From the NCBI GenBank assembly GCA_018064725.1, contig JAGHUQ010000015.1:1-51268 (forward strand): 51,268 nucleotides of DNA, in the 5' to 3' direction. Below, piece after piece: positions 46,051 to 51,268 of this stretch. Position numbers and translations under genes: made by a program. Each line of letters begins with the position of its first letter. The stretch's first letter is position 1. Under the pieces are notes generated by a model. It searched no databases, was not told where the DNA came from, and worked only from the letters and a program-made list of their open reading frames with translations. This DNA comes from Candidatus Cryptobacteroides caccocaballi (GTDB taxonomy: Bacteria; Bacteroidota; Bacteroidia; Bacteroidales; UBA932).

Positions 46051-48953
46051 TATCCGAAGATATCCTCGAGGCTGACGATCTTAACGTCACCGAGAGTCTT
46101 GAGGTATGCCACGTCGAGATCCTTGATATCACCGAGGATTGCGTAGGTGTAGTCACGACCCTTGACCCACTTCTGCTGAGTAGCCACCACATCCTGGAGA
46201 GTCATGCCCTGAAGTGCCTGGAACACCTGCCTGTCAAGAGGCTCGTCGAGTCCGAGTTCACGGCAGCTGCGATATGCGCTGAGCACGGCAGCACCGACGG
46301 TCCTGTCGGTACGCATACGTGAGATGATGGCCTCCTTGGCAATTGCGAACGAAGACTCAGACTCCGGCATCTGGTTGATGATGTCGTCGAATGCCTCGAT
46401 GGCGATTCGCATCTTGTCGTTCTGGGTCGCGATGAATGCCATATAGTAGTAGTCACTCTTGAGGAAGCTTGGCTGATAGAGGCGTGCCCATGCCGAATAG
46501 GCAAGACCACGGGCCTCGCGCATCTCCTGGAACACCACTGTATTCATGCCGCCACCGAAGTACTCATTGTAGAGGTTGATTGCTGCTGCCTCCGGTGCCA
46601 TGAACTTCTCTCCCCTGTTGGAATACTGTATATAGTAGATCTGCTTAGCATCATACTGAGCCATGACGACAGAGTTTCCGGCATTCTGCTTAAGGGTCGG
46701 ATAAGACTTCTGAAGCGGAGTAAGGTCAGCATTCATCAAATGACTGTCAGTGATGAGAGCCTTAGCTTCTGATTCTGATGCAGGACCATAATAGAGGACC
46801 TCATGAGCATTTGTATAGAGCTGGGAGAACTTCGAAAGAAGATCCTCAGACTTGAGCGACGCAAGCTGAGCGTTGCTGAGGGTCACCTTGTCAATGTACT
46901 CTCCACCATATACGACATAGTTGGTGAGAGCATTGTAGCAGGCACGCTGATTGAGCTTGCGGTCAGCCCTTGACTTGAGGGCATCAGCCTTGAGCGCAGC
47001 GAGGATGTTCTCGTCAGCCTTGGCTTTGAAGAGGAGGTTCTCGACGATCTTGACAGCCTCAGGGACGTTCTCATTGAGACCGCTGACGCTGATGGTTGTC
47101 TCACTCGAACCTACACGCACGCTGTAGCTGCATGCCAGTTCATACATCCTGGTCGCAATCTGCTCAGCACTCATATCCTCAGTACCGAGGTAGTCGATGT
47201 AATCGGAAGCAAGACCGAGGGCAGGATCATTCTCAGAACCGGTGTTGAAGACAAATGACACGCTGGCAATATCATTGATCGTATTCTTCTTATAGAGCAC
47301 GTTCACGCCTTCCGCAGCAGCGAACTGGCCCATATCCTTGCTGAAATCCACGAACACAGGTTCGATAGGCTTCACCTGAGAGTTGGTCATCTCCACAAGG
47401 AATGCACTCTGCTTGTCGCGGTTTGTTGCGATAGGAGTGATGGCTGGAGCCGAGATCTTCTGGACATCCTTGTCCTCGCCCATCCTCTTATAGATTACGA
47501 CATAGTTGTCATCGCGGAGGAATTCGTCAGCCCACGCAATCACGTCATCCTTGGTCACAGCGGAATAACGCTCGATATCCTTGCATGCATCAGACCAGCT
47601 GATACCGTTGATGAAGGCATCGATATAGAGCTGCGCACGGGACTCGTTGTCCTCGAGCTCCTTCATCTTGGAAAGCTTGATATTGTTGATGGTAGCCTCT
47701 ATGAGAGCCTCGCTGAAATCGCCTGAACGAAGCTTCGCGACCTCTTCGAGAAGAAGTGAACTGAGCTCCTCGAGGGACTGTCCTGCCTTAGGGTTACCCA
47801 TCGCGATGAAGCTTGAACAATCCGGCTGAATCTGGGTTCCGGCATAAGCGGAGAGCACCTTCTGCTGCTGATTGAGGTCGAGGTCCATGAGACCGGCCTG
47901 ACCATTGGAAAGGATTGAGCCGGCAATTTCAGCTACGGCAGTGTTCCTGAGATCGGTAGCTGCAGGAAGACGCCATCCGAGCGCAACGTTCTCAGACTCG
48001 AGGCCATAGACATCGCGTACGATAGGGCTGGTGATTGGGCTCTCCTTCTCGAACTGGAGAGCAGGGATATTCGGATTTGGCTTCCACTCGCCGAAGTACT
48101 TCTCGATGGTCTTCACCATCTCGTCAGGATCGAAGTCACCGGAAAGACAGATACGGATGTTGTTAGGGACATAGTAGGTGTCATGGTACTTCTTGACATT
48201 GGTGATTGAAGGATTCTTGAGATGGTCCTGGAAACCAAGCACGTCATGTATTCCATAAGGATGGTGAGGATAGAGAGCATTGTCGAGAGCCTGCCATACC
48301 TTGCGGCTGTCCTGGGTAAGGGACATGTTCTTCTCCTCATAGATGGTCTCAAGCTCGGTATGGAAACCACGGAGCACCGGGTGCATGAAACGGTCCGACT
48401 GGATACGAGCCCAGTTGTCGATCTGGTTTGAAGGAATATCCTCGGTATAGACAGTCTCGTCATGGGATGTCCAAGCATTGGTTCCGTCAGCACCGATGAG
48501 GGCCATGAGCTTGTCATACTCGTTAGGGATGGCGATCTGCGAAGCAAGGTAGCTCACGGAGTCGATCTTGTGGTAGATAGCCTCGCGCTGTGCCGGGTCC
48601 ACGGTCTGACGGTAAGTCTCGAAGAGGGCCTCGATCTCATCGAGGAGAGGCTTTTCCGCGGCATAATCTGAAGTACCGAACTGCTCCGTTCCCTTGAACA
48701 TGAGATGCTCGAAATAATGTGCGAGACCGGTGGTCTCGAGAGGATCGTTCTTTGCACCGACCTTCACCGCGATGTAGGTCTGGATGCGTGGAGTCTCCTT
48801 GTTTACCGTCATATACACCTCGAGTCCGTTGTCGAGAGTATAGATCTTCGTGTTGAGAGGGTCGCCTGCGACGGTCTCATACTTGATGCCAGAGCATGAC
48901 GCTGCAATAAGCAGGGACGCTGCGGCAACTACGACTGTGATTATACGTTTCAT
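46047..48953 (-). CDS. M16-family zinc metallopeptidase, lipoprotein
   Basis: Start placed at MKRIITVVVAAASLLIAASCSG (48953), lipobox; TTGLAHYFEHLMFKGTEQFG (HxxEH) plus second inactive-like M16 half. Confidence 0.93.
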   Translation of the reverse strand: MKRIITVVVAAASLLIAASCSGIKYETVAGDPLNTKIYTLDNGLEVYMTVNKETPRIQTYIAVKVGAKNDPLETTGLAHYFEHLMFKGTEQFGTSDYAAEKPLLDEIEALFETYRQTVDPAQREAIYHKIDSVSYLASQIAIPNEYDKLMALIGADGTNAWTSHDETVYTEDIPSNQIDNWARIQSDRFMHPVLRGFHTELETIYEEKNMSLTQDSRKVWQALDNALYPHHPYGIHDVLGFQDHLKNPSITNVKKYHDTYYVPNNIRICLSGDFDPDEMVKTIEKYFGEWKPNPNIPALQFEKESPITSPIVRDVYGLESENVALGWRLPAATDLRNTAVAEIAGSILSNGQAGLMDLDLNQQQKVLSAYAGTQIQPDCSSFIAMGNPKAGQSLEELSSLLLEEVAKLRSGDFSEALIEATINNIKLSKMKELEDNESRAQLYIDAFINGISWSDACKDIERYSAVTKDDVIAWADEFLRDDNYVVIYKRMGEDKDVQKISAPAITPIATNRDKQSAFLVEMTNSQVKPIEPVFVDFSKDMGQFAAAEGVNVLYKKNTINDIASVSFVFNTGSENDPALGLASDYIDYLGTEDMSAEQIATRMYELACSYSVRVGSSETTISVSGLNENVPEAVKIVENLLFKAKADENILAALKADALKSRADRKLNQRACYNALTNYVVYGGEYIDKVTLSNAQLASLKSEDLLSKFSQLYTNAHEVLYYGPASESEAKALITDSHLMNADLTPLQKSYPTLKQNAGNSVVMAQYDAKQIYYIQYSNRGEKFMAPEAAAINLYNEYFGGGMNTVVFQEMREARGLAYSAWARLYQPSFLKSDYYYMAFIATQNDKMRIAIEAFDDIINQMPESESSFAIAKEAIISRMRTDRTVGAAVLSAYRSCRELGLDEPLDRQVFQALQGMTLQDVVATQQKWVKGRDYTYAILGDIKDLDVAYLKTLGDVKIVSLEDIFGY

Positions 48954-49020
48954 GATAACTGTTTGAATATCCAAAGTAAATGACCGGAAGGCAGTCTGGA
49001 AGACACGCCGCCGGTCATGG

Positions 49021-49093
49021 AGCGGAAAACGGGTTTCGAACCCGCGACCTTCGGCTTGGGAAGCCAACGCTCTGCCAACTGAGCTATTTCCGC
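49021..49093 (-). tRNA. tRNA-Gly (anticodon CCC)
   Basis: Minus strand GCGGAAATAGCTCAGTTGGCAGAGCGTTGGCTTCCCAAGCCGAAGGTCGCGGGTTCGAAACCCGTTTTCCGCT; anticodon loop TTCCCAA; acceptor pairs. Confidence 0.95.
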
Positions 49094-49101
49094 AAAGAAA
49101 A

Positions 49102-49200
49102 AGGGTAAGCTGATTACATCGCACCGCTACGACCTCCTACCCTTGCTGCCTTCCGACCCTGGGGGAATTCAGAGGGAGCTGGTCGTGTAAGACTTACCCC
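49102..49200 (-). ncRNA. ffs: Signal recognition particle RNA (small bacterial type)
   Basis: Minus strand GGGGTAAGTCTTACACGACCAGCTCCCTCTGAATTCCCCCAGGGTCGGAAGGCAGCAAGGGTAGGAGGTCGTAGCGGTGCGATGTAATCAGCTTACCC: conserved CAGGGTCGGAAGGCAGCAAGGGTA apical region, terminal GGGTAAG/CTTACCC pairing. Confidence 0.93.
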
Positions 49201-49204
49201 GATG

Positions 49205-49235
49205 CAAATTTATGTAATTTTTAGAGACTGTCAAA
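49205..49235 (-). promoter_or_regulatory. ffs promoter (TTTG-N19-TAAATTTG)
   Basis: Minus strand TTTG (49235-49232), 19-nt spacer, TAAATTTG (49212-49205); SRP RNA 5' end about 5 nt after the -7 G. The -33 box lies in the 3' end of cdd. Confidence 0.75.
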
Positions 49236-49694
49236 AATAAATGGAAGAATGCACTCCACTCTTTCGAATTTGAGGACCTTCTTCTTACCGACGAGCAGAA
49301 TCTCAAGCGGATGTCCGGACTTGGTCTGGAACTCAGCCATTACCTGACGGCAGTCCCCGCATGGGGATGCAGGAGAATCGAGCAGCACGCCGCCCTGACT
49401 TGCAGCAACAGCAATCTTGCTGAAATAAGCACCGTCCGCATGGGCATGGGCATAGAACATGGTAGTCCTCTCAGCACAGAGTCCAGAAGGATACGCGGCA
49501 TTCTCCTGATTGGCTCCGGTGAACACGCGTCCGTCCGAGAGAAGCAGGGCTGCACCTACGTCGAACTTGGAATATGGCGCATATGAAAATCTGGTTGCAT
49601 CCACAGCTTTCTGTGCAAGTTCCTTGTCTTCCTGTGGAAGCTCTTCGATTGATCCAAACTCCTGATAGGAGATTTTTAACTCTTTGTTTGTCAT
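49221..49694 (-). CDS. cdd: Cytidine deaminase
   Basis: 157 aa; AVDATRFSYAPYSKFDVGAALLLSDGRVFTGANQENAAYPSGLCAERTTMFYAHA...SPASPCGDCRQVMAEF. Confidence 0.95.
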   Translation of the reverse strand: MTNKELKISYQEFGSIEELPQEDKELAQKAVDATRFSYAPYSKFDVGAALLLSDGRVFTGANQENAAYPSGLCAERTTMFYAHAHADGAYFSKIAVAASQGGVLLDSPASPCGDCRQVMAEFQTKSGHPLEILLVGKKKVLKFERVECILPFIFDSL

Positions 49695-49719
49695 TGGCGG
49701 TCAATTAGTGTTATCTTTG
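49687..49719 (+). promoter_or_regulatory. mnmA promoter (TTTG-N21-TATCTTTG)
   Basis: TTTG 49687-49690, 21-nt spacer, TATCTTTG 49712-49719; the -33 box overlaps the first codons of divergent cdd. Confidence 0.6.
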
Positions 49720-49764
49720 CATGTCTGCATGCCTAACAAAGTTAAACATAATATCCAAAAGTCA

Positions 49765-51177
49765 ATGAAAGTTTGCATAGGTCTGTCCGGAGGCGTGGAC
49801 TCCAGCGTCGCTGCCCTGCTGCTCAAGCAGGCAGGATACGATGTCTTCGCTCTTTTCATGCAGAACTGGCATGACACCACCGGAACCCTACACGGTGACT
49901 GCGAATGGGAGGAGGACCGCTTCGTCGCTGAGCTCGTAGCCCGCAAGATAGGAATACCGTTCTATTTCGTGGATCTAAGCAAAGAGTACCGCCAGAGGGT
50001 GGTAGACTATATGTTTGACGAATATTCAAAGGGCAGGACTCCGAACCCGGACGTTCTCTGCAACAGGGAGATAAAGTTCGACGCCTTTCTCAAGACCGCA
50101 GAGAAACTTGGTGCGGAAATGGTTGCGACCGGACATTACTGCCGCAAGGAGACCGCACTTGACGCCGACGGCAATGAGATAATGGGAAAGGACGGCAAGC
50201 CGGTTTACAGGATACTCGCAGGAAGCGACCCCAACAAGGACCAGAGCTATTTCCTCTGCCAGCTCACCCAGGAGCAGCTCTCCAAGGCGATGTTCCCTAT
50301 AGGGGACATCATCAAGCCGGAAGTAAGAAGAATTGCAAAGGAAGCAGATCTGCCGTCAGCAGAGAAAAAGGACTCACAGGGAATATGTTTCGTAGGAAAG
50401 GTTGATTTGCCGACATTCCTCCAGCAGCAGCTCAAGTCCGTGACAGGAAACGTAGTCGAGGTATTCGACCCGTTCTACGAGGCCTCGGAGCAGTACGCCT
50501 GGCTTAAAGAAACCCTCCAGGGCCTTCTGAAGGATGGCGCAGGGGAAGTGAACATGGTCACCAGCTACATCTCCGAGGACAAGGGTATGGTGACCGACCC
50601 GGGCATCATCAACGACTGGGACCAGGAAAAGATGGCGCAGCTTTCCGACGAGGACTGGCTGAGGCTCTCGATGCCGGTGCGCCATGGATCGATAAAGTTC
50701 GAGACGGAGACCTACCGAAGTGGGAAGAAGCATGTCAGGAAGACCAGATACAAGGAGAATCCTTTCGGGAAGATAGTCGGAGAGCATGTCGGAGCCCAGT
50801 TCTACACCATAGGACAGCGCAAGGGCCTCAACATCGGCGGCCATCAGGACTCCATATTCGTCATTGAGACGGACATCGAGAACAACATAATCTATGTCGG
50901 TGAAGGCCACAGGCACAAGGGCCTCTCACGCAGCGTGCTCCGCGTCGCCCCGGAGGAGATACACTGGATACGCGAGGACCTTGAGATGAGGATTGGAGAG
51001 ATCCGCCGCCAACGCGTCCGCATCCGTTACCGCCAGCCTCTTCAGGAGGCCACCCTCATCCGCAGGGAGAACGGTCTGTACATCATCTTCGACACGCCTC
51101 AGAGGGGCATCACCCCCGGTCAGTTCGCCGTATGGTATACGGCTGACGACGAAATGACAGGCTCCGGAGTCATCTAG
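49765..51177 (+). CDS. mnmA: tRNA-specific 2-thiouridylase MnmA, with internal insertion
   Basis: Start placed at MKVCIGLSGGVDSSVAALLLKQAGYDVFALFMQNW (49765); NPDVLCNREIKFDAFL, SQGICFVG, GAQFYTIGQRKGLNIGG. Confidence 0.93.
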   Translation: MKVCIGLSGGVDSSVAALLLKQAGYDVFALFMQNWHDTTGTLHGDCEWEEDRFVAELVARKIGIPFYFVDLSKEYRQRVVDYMFDEYSKGRTPNPDVLCNREIKFDAFLKTAEKLGAEMVATGHYCRKETALDADGNEIMGKDGKPVYRILAGSDPNKDQSYFLCQLTQEQLSKAMFPIGDIIKPEVRRIAKEADLPSAEKKDSQGICFVGKVDLPTFLQQQLKSVTGNVVEVFDPFYEASEQYAWLKETLQGLLKDGAGEVNMVTSYISEDKGMVTDPGIINDWDQEKMAQLSDEDWLRLSMPVRHGSIKFETETYRSGKKHVRKTRYKENPFGKIVGEHVGAQFYTIGQRKGLNIGGHQDSIFVIETDIENNIIYVGEGHRHKGLSRSVLRVAPEEIHWIREDLEMRIGEIRRQRVRIRYRQPLQEATLIRRENGLYIIFDTPQRGITPGQFAVWYTADDEMTGSGVI

Positions 51178-51182
51178 ATAAA

Positions 51183-51211
51183 AAGAGAGGGCTGTTGCAC
51201 AGCCCTCTCTT
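51183..51211. terminator. Terminator hairpin between mnmA and the next (partial) gene
   Basis: 13-bp perfect stem AAGAGAGGGCTGT-TGC-ACAGCCCTCTCTT; TTTTTATC follows on the minus strand. Confidence 0.9.
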
Positions 51212-51214
51212 CTA

Positions 51215-51268
51215 TTATTCCATAAGTTTCTTGTACTTGAACCTCTTAGGCTCCTCGTTGCCAAGGCG
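51215..51268 (-). CDS. Partial CDS: C-terminal 17 aa of an unidentified protein (...RLGNEEPKRFKYKKLME*)
   Basis: Open minus-strand frame running off the window, stop TAA at 51217-51215, just outside the terminator hairpin. Confidence 0.55.
   Translation of the reverse strand, partial: RLGNEEPKRFKYKKLME

Noticed and set aside
48954-49124. N-terminal extension of the M16 peptidase ORF (GNSSVGRALASQAEGRGFETR...)
   Set aside because: This is translated tRNA-Gly sequence; the true start is the signal-peptide Met at 48953.
1-51268. Search for CRISPR arrays, transposases, integrases, phage genes, toxin-antitoxin pairs and rRNA
   Set aside because: Nothing supportable was seen on either strand.

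Overview
The window looks like chromosome of a Bacteroidales-type member of the Bacteroidota. This is inferred from gene content, the short ~286 aa primary sigma factor, and repeated TTTG-N19..22-TAnnTTTG promoters. Most of it is housekeeping: uvrB, a long RelA/SpoT homologue, parE, rplI-rpsR-rpsF, pepD, mltG, rnz, rpsA, corA, recR, tex, ygiQ, argS, rpoD, htrA, dnaN, cdd and mnmA. There are two tRNAs (Thr-CGT and Gly-CCC) and a small SRP RNA. I saw no CRISPR array, transposase, integrase or phage module. The main accessory region is a tight seven-gene minus-strand operon at 6154-15111. It has one near-canonical promoter and an inverted-repeat terminator. It encodes a fimbrillin-like lipoprotein, three DUF4493-like lipoproteins (one also carrying a PCMD domain), two tandem outer-membrane beta-barrels and a second PCMD lipoprotein. 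This is the best candidate for an undescribed surface-appendage or adhesion system. Other items worth checking: (i) two ribosomal-protein promoters (rpsA, rpsF) whose -7 element abuts a terminator-like hairpin, so the predicted start lies inside the hairpin's 5' arm; (ii) a lipoprotein ORF starting about 5 nt after a tRNA-Thr 3' end; (iii) a RelA/SpoT homologue with a degenerate HD hydrolase motif; (iv) a GGGtGRT/NifU-like gene pair; (v) an MnmA with a ~100-residue insertion; (vi) a 20-bp perfect inverted repeat overlapping the mltG C-terminus. All assignments come from reading the sequence; no database search was run.
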